From Aldrovandia affinis (Eukaryota > Chordata > Actinopteri > Notacanthiformes > Halosauridae), in the NCBI GenBank assembly GCA_029706075.1, contig JAINUG010000259.1, positions 558,001 to 622,000 on the forward strand: a DNA stretch of 64,000 nucleotides, read 5' to 3'. The position numbers were made by a program, and so were the translations under genes. The notes beneath the pieces were generated by a model, which was given only the letters and a program-made list of their open reading frames with translations, ran no database searches and was not told the DNA's origin. Positions 22,127 through 32,635 of this stretch are shown piece by piece; position 1 is the stretch's first letter; each line of letters begins with the position of its first letter.

Positions 22127-23149
22127 ATGGGCAAGACCAAAGAATTGTCTAAGGACATCAGGGACAAAATTGTAGACCTGCACAAGACTGGAATGGGCTA
22201 CAAGACCATTGGCAAGCAGCTTGGTGAGAAGGAGTCAACTGTTGGTGCGATAATTAGAAAATGGAAGAAACACCAATTGACCATCAATCTCCTTCGGTCT
22301 GGGGCTCCACGCAAGATCTCACCTCGTGGAGTGAACCTGATCATGAGAAAGGTGAGGGAACAACTCAGAACTACACGGCTGGAGCTTGTTGATGATCTCA
22401 AGGCAGCTGGGACCACAGTCACCAAGATGACCATTGGTAACACACTACGCCGTAATGGATTGAAATCCTGTAGTGCCCGCAAGGTCCCCCTGCTCAAGAA
22501 GGCACATGTACAGGCCCGTCTGAAGTTTGCCAATGAGCACCTGGATGATTCAGAGGAGGCTTGGGAGAAAGTGCTGTGGTCAGATGAGACTAAAATCGAG
22601 CTCTTTGGCATCAACTCGACTCGCCATGTTTGGAGGAAGAAAAAAGCTGCCTTGGACCCCAAGAACACCATCCCCACCGTCAAGCATGGCGGTGGAAACA
22701 TTATGCTTTGGGGCTGTTTCTCTGCTAAGGGGACAGGACGACTTCACCGGATCGAGGGGAGGATGAATGGGGCCATGTACCGGGAAATCTTGGGTGAGAA
22801 CCTCCTTCCCTCAGCCAGGACACTGAAATTGGGTCGTGGATGGGTGTTCCAGCATGACAATGACCCAAAGCATACGGCTAAGGCAACAAAGGAGTGGCTC
22901 AAGAAGAAGCACATTAAGGTCATGGAGTGGCCTAGTCAGTCTCCGGACCTTAATCCTATAGAGAATCTGTGGAGGGAGCTGAAGCTTCGAGTTGCCAAGC
23001 GACAACCTACAAACCCTAAGGATTTGGAGAGGATCTGCAAACAGGAGTGGGCCAAAATCCCTCCTGGGATCTGCGCAAACTTGGTGACCAACTACAAGAA
23101 ACGTCTGACTGCTGTGCTTGCCAACAAGGGTTTCTCCACCAACTATTGA
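22127..23149 (+). CDS. Tc1 transposase, full length, DD34E (340 aa)
   Basis: One uninterrupted ORF of the family's normal length. Residues 1-50 form a first helix-turn-helix ([20 protein letters not shown]). A SGAPRK linker near 58-63 corresponds to the GRPR-like motif, and a second DNA-binding half runs to about 120. The catalytic triad is intact: D153 (LWSDETK), D244 ([10 protein letters not shown]) and E279 (NPIEN), with 34 residues between the last two. The C-terminus ANKGFSTNY is complete. It cuts and pastes DNA at TA sites. The ORF could be functional, but mutations relative to a family consensus cannot be judged here. It starts at the first ATG, after a short leader inside the left end. 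Confidence 0.93.
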   Translation: MGKTKELSKDIRDKIVDLHKTGMGYKTIGKQLGEKESTVGAIIRKWKKHQLTINLLRSGAPRKISPRGVNLIMRKVREQLRTTRLELVDDLKAAGTTVTKMTIGNTLRRNGLKSCSARKVPLLKKAHVQARLKFANEHLDDSEEAWEKVLWSDETKIELFGINSTRHVWRKKKAALDPKNTIPTVKHGGGNIMLWGCFSAKGTGRLHRIEGRMNGAMYREILGENLLPSARTLKLGRGWVFQHDNDPKHTAKATKEWLKKKHIKVMEWPSQSPDLNPIENLWRELKLRVAKRQPTNPKDLERICKQEWAKIPPGICANLVTNYKKRLTAVLANKGFSTNY

Positions 23150-23161
23150 GTCATGTTTTGC

Positions 23162-23267
23162 TAGGGGGTGAAATACTTATTTTCCTCAATAAAACACAAA
23201 TAAATGTTTAAAATTCATATAATGTGATTTTCTGGGATTTTTTTAATATTCTGTCTCTCACTGTTAA
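23162..23267. repeat. Right terminal repeat of Tc1, inner part
   Basis: Mirror of the inner half of the left repeat, from TAGGGGGTGAAATACTTATT to CTCTCACTGTTAA. The outer half lies at 24643-24737 after the retroposon. Confidence 0.85.
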
Positions 23268-23268
23268 G

Positions 23269-24642
23269 ATTGGATTGGATTGGATTGGATTGGATTGCTT
23301 TATTTAGTTACATCTGTGATACAGGGTACACCAGAGTAAGAATCTTGGGCCTGGCCCCTCAGCATCGAAACATCAGAAATACACACAGAAATACAACACA
23401 TTACATTTCTGTGGGCTCATCTACTTACATTTTAAACCTAACAGGGCACAACAGATAAAAACGGGGACATTACAATCAAAGGAGGAAATAGGGGGGGGTG
23501 GAGATAGGTAGGGGGAGGGGAGTTACAACACAGTAGGGGATTACAACACAGGCCACAAGAACTCGACTGCAGCCAATGCGGCGCGGTCCAGAGGTCTTGC
23601 AACGCTGTATTGAAATCAGGGGGGTTGGGGGAGGGGGGGGTTCAGAGGCTGGTGCATGAAGTGCATGTGTGTGTGTTAATCAGTCAGTCCTTGTCCTTGT
23701 ATATGTTAGTGTCTGTGTAAGATCCTGTAGAGTCCTTCTGGTCAAGACACGCGCATGCGCACGCAGAATGTTCCAACGATAACGGTTGCTACAGAAACGC
23801 TCGGTCGGCCTTGTCCAAAAGTCGTCAACAGAGTTGTTTGGGTGCAATGATGGGCGGTTTTAGTGGGAGTTTCTCATTCTCCGTAGCAATTCCATGGGGG
23901 GTTTAAGCAACGGCCTTGCCAGACCGATAACAGGGGAGCCAGATTGGAATGTTGTCGGGTCGTGATGAACTGCTGCTCCTCCACCCCCCCCGACTAATAT
24001 TTTTCAGATTCCTGGTTTTCAACGGTTCTACGTCGCTCTTGTAAAATGCTTAGTTTCTCTGAGATATTGTCCAATTTCCGTCCCAGATCAGCCACCACCA
24101 CCATCAGAGAACCCAGCGCTTTACCCATCTCGTTTAACGTGGCAGGCACCCTTTGGGCGTTTTGAGACGATGCCATCCTTCCAATTTTCTGATAAATCAG
24201 TATCATGCTCAGTCCCAGCAGCAACTGTCCTGTTATCATGAAGCCAAAAATGAATAAATCTTCCACGTCCTCGATAGAAAGCGCCGCCAGACACACCGGT
24301 CTCCAGCTGTTCCACGAGTCCAAAGCATATCCCGCAGCGAAAGTCCCATCCGGACAAGCGAGCTCCCCCGAGCCCGCTCTTCTTGTTGAAAAAATTGTAT
24401 CAATTGCGTTGAGAGACCAGCTTATTAACTCCATTTTGAGAATTTAGTTTCGAAAACCGACAGAGAGAGAGAGACTCTAGAAGCTCCGGAACACAATGAC
24501 ACGAGAGACGAGAAACGGGAAACAGTATCAGAGTAGTGAGCAGATAAGAAAACTAGACAAAAAAAGCCAGAAGAAAAAGGGAAAGAAAAAAAACTGAGGA
24601 GCTGCAGACAGAGCAGCCACACACTACGGCGCTCACAGGTAG
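23269..24642 (-). mobile_element. Protein-coding retroposon of unknown family with (ATCCA)n tail
   Basis: The insert interrupts the Tc1 right repeat; AGAT on both sides (23267-23270 and 24641-24644) may be its target duplication. Read on the - strand it has a 5' leader of about 210 bases, one ORF (24434-23994), a 3' region of about 725 bases, an AATAAAG signal, and a tail of six ATCCA-type pentamers at 23269-23296. A microsatellite 3' tail with no terminal repeats is typical of LINE-mobilised sequences. No endonuclease, RT or tRNA-like head is present. I do not recognise the family. Confidence 0.7.
23994..24434 (-). CDS. Small predicted membrane protein with coiled coil, carried by retroposon (146 aa)
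   Basis: Not recognised. The ORF starts MELISWSLNAIDTIFSTRRA. A Gly/Pro-rich segment with two Cys follows (residues 20-50), including FAAGYALDSWNSWRP. A strongly hydrophobic segment follows (about 58-83, DLFIFGFMITGQLLLGLSMI), probably one transmembrane helix. The last 60 residues are charged and heptad-like (LNEMGKALGSLMVVVADLGR, then KLDNISEKLSILQERRR), so probably a coiled coil. No catalytic motif is visible. The start is the only ATG near the leader end and the frame is clean to TAA. It could be an accessory gene, like an ORF1, of a LINE whose polymerase is supplied in trans, or a captured host gene. Function unknown. Confidence 0.65.
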   Translation of the reverse strand: MELISWSLNAIDTIFSTRRAGSGELACPDGTFAAGYALDSWNSWRPVCLAALSIEDVEDLFIFGFMITGQLLLGLSMILIYQKIGRMASSQNAQRVPATLNEMGKALGSLMVVVADLGRKLDNISEKLSILQERRRTVENQESEKY

Positions 24643-24739
24643 ATGAACCTACCATGAAAATTATAGACCGTTCCTTTCTTTGTAAGGGGGCAAACTCACA
24701 AAATCAGCAGGGGGTGAAATACTTATTTTCCCCACTGTA

Positions 24740-25693
24740 TATATATAATTATCTTCATGATTGAAGGTTTTATTCAGAGATCTGTGACAAAACCTTTATT
24801 TTAGCATTGGAAATTAATCTTGATGATCTCAGTCAGTTTAACATTTAGCAGATCCTGAGACAGGCTCCCTCTTGTATTAATGTGAGGTCTGAAATAATAT
24901 TGCTCTGTGAGTGATACGCTGTGATTCCAAATAATATACTTCACAACAATCATCTGAGATTGCAGGTTTTGCGGCAGTAAATGTATTGTTTTCTTCTTGT
25001 TGTTGCTGTGATATTTTTAGCATTTACATTTTGCCTAAGAAGCTATTGATATTGTAGCTATCCACATTCCTCCAGTGTGGTGCACAAAGGCTTTTAGAGG
25101 GGAAAAGAAAAACTCCAGTTCTCACAGGGCTGTTGATGCACAAAGGTGAGTTTCATTCCTGCCCAAATCATCCTTTTGCAAGGCAAGGTGAAAGCCCCTC
25201 CTGGTCAGAAACACAGCATTTATTGCCTCTGTGTCAGGTTAATGTACTCTGGAGCTAGTAAGCTTGTGTCTCATCCTCAGGCAGATATCAAATACAGAGC
25301 AGGAGGTAGTGATCGGGGAATGGGACCCTCGCAAACCCAGTTTGGTTATAGGAGTGCTTGTTATTAATTCACTACAGTGCAAATGTATCACATGTCACAA
25401 GTCTAGAGGGGCTCACATTCATTCATTTTTTCTGCCCAATGTTTTAAAATAAAGCCATGACATTTTTGCCACTGGATTCTTTAAAGAGAATCCACAAAAT
25501 GTCTTTCATCTTCAATTCAAGTTTGGGTGAGAGCAGACACGAGCGTTACTACCAATCAGCATCACGGGAGGGAGGCAACTATCAATCAGCATCAAAGCAA
25601 GGGAGGCGTACTATTCGGTCTCACTCAACCACCAAGTAACCTTTATTGGACAATATTACATTAAAAAAATATCGTATTTAGTTTATTAAAAGC
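24740..25693. other. Intronic DNA, no gene seen
   Basis: AT-rich sequence beginning with a TA-repeat patch right of the Tc1. Near 25546-25590 a CAATCAGCATC motif occurs twice. No coding or element features. Confidence 0.5.
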
Positions 25694-25701
25694 ATTTATT
25701 A

Positions 25702-26285
25702 ATATGGGTGTAATGGTACACAAAAATCATGGTTCAGTACTTACCTCAGTTTTGAAGTCACGGTATGTTTTTGGTACAGCGGAAAAAAAATGCTTTTCAT
25801 TTACTATGAACTTTGTAAACAGTGGCTAATTGGCCATAATTTACTGAACAAGGTACTGAAATGCAGACTAGAGGGAACTTCATAGCAGGACTCAATCACT
25901 TTCAGCATGTGTTTAAAACCTGTGTTCTCGACAACAGAATATGGTCGCAGATCCGCTGCTATGAAAACACCTATGGCATTTGTTATTGTTTTGGCCCGGT
26001 CTGAATTATCAGCGAGAGGCCGCTTAAATGCCATGGAGAGCTCGATTTGCACTCCACTCAGTTTTTTCCTTGTACCAGTGATATTCACATTCGGGTGATG
26101 ACGTCTCAAATTAGTAATCAAGTTCGATGTACTGTCAGCGGCATACCGGATCTCAGTTGAACAATGCTGGCATGCTGCTTTCATCCGATCCATTGCTAGC
26201 GTAGTTCACTGGGAAACCGGATGGGGGGGACTCGAAAGTCCTCTACCGAACGGTTCGGTACGAATATGTGTACCATTACACCCCT
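25702..26285 (-). mobile_element. Short hAT element with perfect 8-bp target duplication
   Basis: The inverted termini share GGGTGTAATGGTACACA (left, from 25706; right, complement ending near 26283). ATTTATTA flanks it at 25694-25701 and 26286-26293, an exact 8-bp duplication as made by hAT transposases. The 584-bp body holds part of a BED-finger transposase on the - strand. Confidence 0.9.
25804..26193 (-). pseudogene. hAT (ZBED-like) transposase N-terminal fragment (129 aa)
   Basis: On the - strand it begins MDRMKAACQHCSTEIRYAAD, a BED finger with its Cys pair, and TNLRRHHPNV with the His pair. It continues to the start of the transposase core (GVFIAADLRPYSVVENTGFK and IESCYEVPSS), a stretch shared by ZBED1-like hAT proteins. 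It then runs into non-homologous sequence toward the right terminus. The RNase H-like catalytic core and hATC domain are deleted. The ORF is open for 129 codons. Confidence 0.85.
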
Positions 26286-26293
26286 ATTTATTA

Positions 26294-26730
26294 CTAAACT
26301 AAAGGTGGGATTGCCAACTGAGTTGGGTCACCCACGAGGTGAGAAATACAAACAAATCAAAAAACTAAATCATTATATCCTTTGCATTGTGTGGAATTAG
26401 CCAGCAGCAAACAGCAGGGCAGACAAGACTTCTGACTGGCGGGCGATTGCTTTGCTGGTATTGCTTTGCGAGCTTGTGTAATTCCATCACCTGACACCTG
26501 GAATATGTGTACTGTAAGTCCTGTGGTGTGCTGTGAAATAATTCTCCTGGCTGCTGTATAAGGGGAGTGAGAGAGCTGACAGGCTGCATTAACAGCATTG
26601 AGTGAGGTTATTTACACATTTAGTATTAACTGGCCTCTCATAGTCATTTCTAAATCATGCGTTAATGCAGTTTGCACCGATCGGAAATGTTTCCCTAAAA
26701 AAACCTTTTTATGACGTTGCGACTTCACTG
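26294..26730. other. Intronic DNA, no gene seen
   Basis: Short unique stretch between the hAT element and the minisatellite, with no recognisable features. Confidence 0.5.
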
Positions 26731-26975
26731 TGTAGTTGAGGTGTGTGTAAGAGAGGGGTTTGAATGTACAGTGCTGTAAGTGTAGTTGAGGTGTCTGTGT
26801 GTGTGTGAGGTTTGAATGTACAGTGCTGTAAGTGTAGTTGAGATGTGTGTGTGTGTGTGTGTGAGGTTTGAATGTACAGTGCTGAAAGTGTAGTTGAGGT
26901 GTGTGTGAGAGGTTTGAATGTACAGTGCTGTAAGTGTAGTTGAGGTGTGTGTGAGAGGTTTGAATGTACAGTGCG
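26731..26975. repeat. Minisatellite, about 46-55 bp unit x 5
   Basis: Five tandem copies of a unit starting TGTAGTTGAGGTGTGTGTGA and containing TTTGAATGTACAGTGCTGTA. The units differ mainly in the length of an internal GT run. They create long spurious His/Thr-rich reading frames on the - strand. Confidence 0.95.
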
Positions 26976-26984
26976 GAGGTGTTT

Positions 26985-29900
26985 AAGTTGCTGGGCCACT
27001 GTAAGCTTGCCACCACACCCTTAAGCCAGACCTAATTGGCTGCAGTAAAGATCCAGCTGTATATATGGTGTGCATAACAGTAGCTGCTGTATGTTGATCA
27101 TCATGGACAAGATTTGCTTTCTTTGCAAATAACGTAATGGAATGTAATATATATTGTAATTTAGGGTTTGACGCAACACTTTTTGACATGGAAAGTGCGA
27201 GGTTAGGATGACAATTACAAATACCTTCTTATCACCTGTAATACCTCTGAACATATCCATCTTCAATGTTATCTTAAAATTGGTTATTTGTGGAACCAAT
27301 GATAAGCGAACTTTGAAGAGAGTTGTTGATAGGTGAATTACTCTGATTGGCCGTTTACCTCTAAGGCACCTGGTTTGTGCAATTCCCTCTGTTCTTGTGT
27401 GCTGTCCCGGGCCTTCAGTTTGACCTCAGTGGGGTCCTGATGCAGGACTGACTCAGCCCTGTTACACATGTTCTGTAAAAAAGAAATAAAGGATTAATTG
27501 CAGGCTTGTCTCATTGCAAGACATCATCTTCAAGAAAACAGGTGCTGTATTTTGATATACAATATATGTTGGCTTTAAATAAAAGAAGACAAAAAAGCAT
27601 ATGTATTATCATGAAAGACACTTTTCAGTCTTTTATCCTTCTCTACCTTAGAGTTAGGTATATAAGACTACCATCAGCACATTACATCATTTCACTGATG
27701 AAGGCAATATGCTGAAAGGTTTGAATCTTCTAGCCTCATCTGAAATAAAGACGCTGAGTGCGATCGTTCCTGAATGTAGTCTCTTGTGCCATCGTCAAGT
27801 GTGAGCATGAAGAAATGGAGGCAGTAATGGAGGCAGGAAACAGGCAGAAAACACCAGCACTTATTTTTCAAATTACAAACACCGGCTCAATCCTGTCCCT
27901 CCATGCTCACAGTTTCCACACTTACTCAGTCTGATATCTGTTGTGGGTCCAAGCAGAATATGATCATGCACCTTGCGTGATAACTGAACCGAATCAGACA
28001 CCGCTTTGCACAGAAAGGGGTCCGTCACAGGGAACAATGCGTCTAGACCGGGTTCTGATGGAAGAGCTGTGCGCTATCCCTCAGCCGCCATCGTTAGGAG
28101 ACAAAGCCGTTAAATTTACAGCCTGGCTTCCTGCAGTCCAGATGCGCAGTGAAAAAAGGCTCCCATCAGGAAACCCAAAAGTACAAGTGCTGTGCTCACA
28201 CCATGCTGTGTTTCTGCTCCAAAGGACTAAAGGAGATTTATTTAAAATCCATAAATCCTTTGAAGATAGGAACCTTGCATAGAGTTGATGATTGACCTGT
28301 TTGGTCCATCTCACCTCTTTTTTGTGTGTTTGTGATCAGATTGTCTCATAGTGTCACACATGATGTGACTGCATTCTCATTTTGATCAGGAGTCATATTC
28401 TGCCACAAGAATCTCTGCTTCGCCTTCAGGGTTTTTTGGGAACAGAAGTCAATTACACATAAAGTACACATTTTGAAAAAACTAAATCTACAGAGACTCA
28501 TTTGAAGCAAAGGGTAGACTAGTTTTATAGGATATATTTAATCCCCTCCCACCATGGCAGATTTATTTACTTAATGTAAAAGCTGTGTGAACTGTATTGT
28601 ATAAAATAGTCACTGGCCTGTCACATGTATCTTCACCAACACAGTTTAGTGAGTTCAGCAATCACCAAATAGAACTTGCCAAACTGTTCTGCAGCTAACA
28701 AGGATGAGAGATGGAGTGTGGATGTCTGTGTTTTCAGTTAATCCCACATATACGGTGCATATGCAGCGCACACAGACAGTCCCCTGTGTAAACGAGAAGA
28801 GGGCGCTACATTAGAATGCGCCATTCTTTGGACGGGACATAAAGCCAAGGTCCTGACTCACCGTGGCCATTAAAGACCCCATGGCACTTACTGAAGAGCA
28901 GGGATGTTAAGACAGGTGTCCTGGTCAAATTCCCCCACAAAACTCCATATAACTGGCCACCTAAACATCCTCTACATCTGTTTGGCTACACAATGCATCC
29001 AGTTACATCTGGTCATTACTGCAAATGACAATTAAGATCTTAGTTGACCTACCTGGTTGGATAAAGGGAAAAAGTGAACACCCTTGCTTAAGGTCACTGT
29101 GGGCTTGCCAAGCAGAGAAGATACTGGGACCCTTGTCTAAAGTAAACCCAAGTCCTTGGCACAGCCCTGTATCTGCGAAGGACGCTAACCAAATGGCTAC
29201 CGAGGAGGTCGGTGTTATTCCATAACTCCTCCAGTGTAATCAAAAGAACAAATGTCCTTTGACTGAGACTAAGGATGTGCCTCTGCATGTTAACAATGTG
29301 TTTCTGGTGTTTCTCATAGGAAGGTAATTGAGTTTCAGATGGCCACCAGGATCCTGTGTGAACCCTCTAATGGAGCAATCATTTTCAACAAAGGTCACCT
29401 CTACCCTGACCATGGGCCAAAAATCAATATACTTTCCAATTATGGCCAAATTACTGTGGCAAATACATTGTACGGTGGGGCTGTGTTTGGCCAGCATCTG
29501 AGAAGATATATTAGAGGATGAAATATAAAGTCATTTTTACTCCTTGGAGGTTTTGGAGATCAAGTTATAGAATCCAGTGAGAGTGTGTAGGGTGCTTTAA
29601 ATGGCCAGACCCTATTTCTGTCAAGAGTAGAGGGGTTCAACTCCCCTCATGCTTGCTTGCAGTTTAGACTCACGGATTTCAGCCATTTTCCACTTCAGTA
29701 GAGCAATCGAGTGCTAAGCTGAATCATACCAGAAATGTGATGAGAAAATGGCCTTCTTGAGACGCGTGTCTTTGATGTGGGGGATATGCACTTCTCCCAT
29801 TGGTCGACTTGATATGTTACATTCTGATGGGGTCGAAAGGGATATAACTCACTGTCCTGGAGGATGGATCTGCCTTTTCTTTTGCGTTTATGTCCATTTC

Positions 29901-30249
29901 CCTGTGAGCCGTGAGCATTCAAAATAATGGGAGTCAATTGTCAAATAATACACAAACTATTTACCAAAATAACCCAGACTAACTGTAATCCACGTAGTTT
30001 GGCTCAGCTAGGTTTGGGACGTGGCTCCCATTAGTGGCTCATGGAAATGGACATAAAGGCCAAAAAAACGTTTTACTTGAAATATTTGGGAATGTTGTCA
30101 ATTATTATACGATTTTTCATGAAAAAAACCCTGTCTTGGCAAACAAGTGGAAGCAGGGGAAATACAACCTTTCCTTACATGTTTTACAGATAAAATGATT
30201 CAATGGAAAACATCTTGAACTCACACACCTTTTATTAAAACCACCAGAA
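26985..30249. other. Intronic DNA; possible Penelope-like fragment, inverted repeat
   Basis: Mostly unique sequence. At about 27690-27755, CTGATGA, GAAA and then AATAAAG resemble the 3' region of Penelope-like elements, low confidence. At 29885-29910 and 30036-30059 a 24-base inverted repeat (TTTATGTCCATTTCC core) has a 125-bp spacer. No gene seen. Confidence 0.45.
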
Positions 30250-31285
30250 TTACGTGGTGTGCTTTAGGCAGGAGGTGGCACACTTAGTTGAGTGGTGTAG
30301 GGACAACAACCTGGTCCTTAACACCTCTAAGACAAAGGAGATGGTTATTGACTTCAGGAGGACCTCAGGAATACATGGAAGCAGTGGAAGCCCCCTCCAC
30401 ATACATGGAAGCAGTGGAAAGCATGGAGAACCTGAGGTTCCTTGGAGTCAATATGTCAAAACAGCTGACATGGACCTCCAACACCTCACAATTGATTAAA
30501 AAGGCACAACAAAGACTCTTCTTGCTCAGGAAGCTGAAACAGGCCCAGCTTCCACAGAAACTGCTGCTAAATTTCTACAGGAGCACTATTGAGAGCATCC
30601 TGACTAACTCTGCCACTGTATGGTATGCCAGCTGCACAGCAGCTGAGCTAAAGGACCTGCATCGGGTGGTGAAGGCGGCCCAGCGCATTGTCAGGATGGA
30701 GCTCCCAAACCTATACACCATCTATGCCTTAAGGCTAAGGAAGAAGGCTAACAGTATCATAAGGGACACCACACACCCCGGCCACTCCCTGTTTGAACCG
30801 CTGCCGTCCGGCAAACGGTTCAGGTCAATAAAATCCTGCACCAACAGGCTGAGGAACAACTTCTTTCCCAGAGCTGTAGCCTCCATCACACCCCTCCCTG
30901 CCCTGCCACGAAAATGAACAACAAGAACTGTGAGCGCACACACACTCATACACATCAGGGACTGGGACACACTCACACACACACAACATGGACGGTGACA
31001 CACAAACGCACACACACCCACCTCCACCCTCAAAGACTGATATCACAGTGATCTATAAGCACAAAAGTTACACTGCTTTGTTCATTTACTGTTATGTATC
31101 TATTGTATCACTCTTATTTGTACTTGCACTGATTTGTACTTCATTTGCACTGTTTTTACTCTATTTTTTAATTCTTAATTTATTCTTAATTTTTTACTGA
31201 ATTTTTATATTGAGAGAAGCCACACAAAATTTCATTGTACTTGAGTATAATGACAATAAAGATCATTTCATTTAATTTCATTTTA
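30250..31285 (+). mobile_element. 5'-truncated LINE (CR1/L2/Rex1 group), 3' end
   Basis: The element consists of the C-terminal part of ORF2 and an AT-rich 3' UTR. The UTR ends TTTCATTGTACTTGAGTATA, ATGACAATAAAG and a short (ATTTC)n tail. This tail form is common for teleost LINEs of this group. The clade is not resolved by eye, and no target duplication was found. Confidence 0.8.
30254..30917 (+). pseudogene. LINE ORF2 C-terminus, frameshifted
   Basis: The first frame reads EVAHLVEWCRDNNLVLNTSK and TKEMVIDFRR, the region just after the RT catalytic motif. An 18-bp direct duplication (TACATGGAAGCAGTGGAA at about 30373 and 30405) lies near the shift into a second frame: ENLRFLGVNMSKQLTWTSNT, KKAQQRLFLLRKLKQAQLPQ, NFYRSTIESILTNSATVWYA, ending FEPLPSGKRFRSIKSCTNRL at 30917. 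The endonuclease and RT catalytic core are absent because of 5' truncation. Confidence 0.85.
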
Positions 31286-32635
31286 GTATTCCCAACCTTC
31301 CCACTCAACATTAACTTATTCCTATAATTTTTTGATACTGTTTGGCAATACAGCTGTCTCATGTCTTATTTACGATGTGTTTGTTGGCACGGGGTGAATT
31401 ATTTATTATGCATGTGGGAAATTCGTCTCAGTCTCCCTTTGTTAGTTGAGGTCAGTGAAAGAGTGGCAGTGGAGTTGACCCTCTGTCTTTGATGCAGGTT
31501 GCATGGGGCTCCAGACCTGTGACAACTTACAGGTTGCTGAAAGAACCATGTGATATAAGACACATTTCCACTGACCTCAGGTCACCGATATCTGTGACAT
31601 GCTGGAGGTGTTTCCATTGGGGGGATCACAGGGCTGTCACACTGTATTCTGCTTCTGTATTTCCTGATACAAGCTGGAGTGAACAGTAAGATTCACTGGA
31701 AGCAGTTCAAACAACTCTGATATAGGCAGCTGTTAGAAATCACAGAAGAGTGTAAGCAATTACGCGTGTTATCAATTATATGTGTCATCAATTATGCGTG
31801 TTATCAATTATGCATGTTATCAATTATACGTGTTATCTCCGGGTCTGTAGTCCTTGTGCTTTGTCAAGTCGTATGATCAATACCATTGTAGAATGTATTT
31901 GCGCAAAGTGCAAAATATTACAAGACAAATATAACACCATCATAAAGATAACGTAACATCTTAGCAGATAATAGGGTAGGCTACTGTTAAAATTATTACA
32001 TTATTGGTCATTTGTATCGTTATTTGGTTAGCTTATGGACAGGCCATTTTATTATAGAAAAGATCATTTAAAAAAACTTTATTTTATATTTTTTATATAA
32101 AATCTCCCCATTCATGGAAATTGGTTTTGGAATGCAGATGTGACAGCTTTAATAAGAGATATGTTAGGAGGTAATCTGGCTGAGGAGCACAGGCATATCC
32201 TGTGGTTTGTAAAAAGAAATTGAAGAGCCTCAGAGAGCTACCTTGCCCTTTTCCGTCTCTTTTTGTCTCCCTTTCTCTCTCTCTTTACTTATAGCTTGTG
32301 TCAGATCACAATCACAAAGTTTGTTTGTTTCCACATTTGTTATCCGTTTGCTACCCTCCAGATATTTGCAATATTAAATTATAATATTTAAATACTACAG
32401 TTACTAACACAAGCAAATTTGCCACTTAGAATTGTGTAATTATTGCAAGGTTATTGGTTGAAAAACAGATAGACTCGGTGGAATGACGATCTCTGATTGG
32501 CCATATTACTCAGAACAGTTCAAATTGGCAGGGACTTTTTTACGCTAATCTATGGGCAATTGCAAAAGCACTTCTGTGAACATCTTTTTAGATTCATCTG
32601 TTAATAGCATAAAAAAGAGCCAAGCCAAGTGACTT
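31286..32635. other. Intronic DNA with a 16-bp tandem repeat
   Basis: Unique sequence apart from five tandem 16-mers at 31757-31836. No gene seen. Confidence 0.5.
31757..31836. repeat. Tandem repeat, 16 bp x 5
   Basis: Five copies of CAATTAYGCGTGTTAT with no spacers (80 bases exactly), differing at two to three positions. It is a simple tandem array, not CRISPR: there are no spacers and this is a eukaryotic intron. Confidence 0.95.

Larger units (their letters stand above)
21764..24737 (+). mobile_element. Tc1 element with intact transposase, right terminal repeat split by retroposon
   Basis: Terminal inverted repeats of about 200 bp start CAGTGGGGAAAATAAATATT at 21764 and end in the complement at 24737, each flanked by TA. 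Each repeat has an outer and an inner copy of the GGAAAATAAGTATTTCACCC motif, the IR/DR layout. The right repeat is in two parts, 23162-23267 and 24643-24737, separated by a 1.37 kb insert. The transposase ORF between the repeats is uninterrupted. Confidence 0.92.

Noticed and set aside
26612..27016. His/Thr-rich 134-aa ORF
   Set aside because: Translation of the 46-55 bp minisatellite; parallel ORFs in other frames show it is repeat-driven.
31757..31836. CRISPR-like array
   Set aside because: Direct repeats without spacers in a vertebrate intron; simple tandem repeat.
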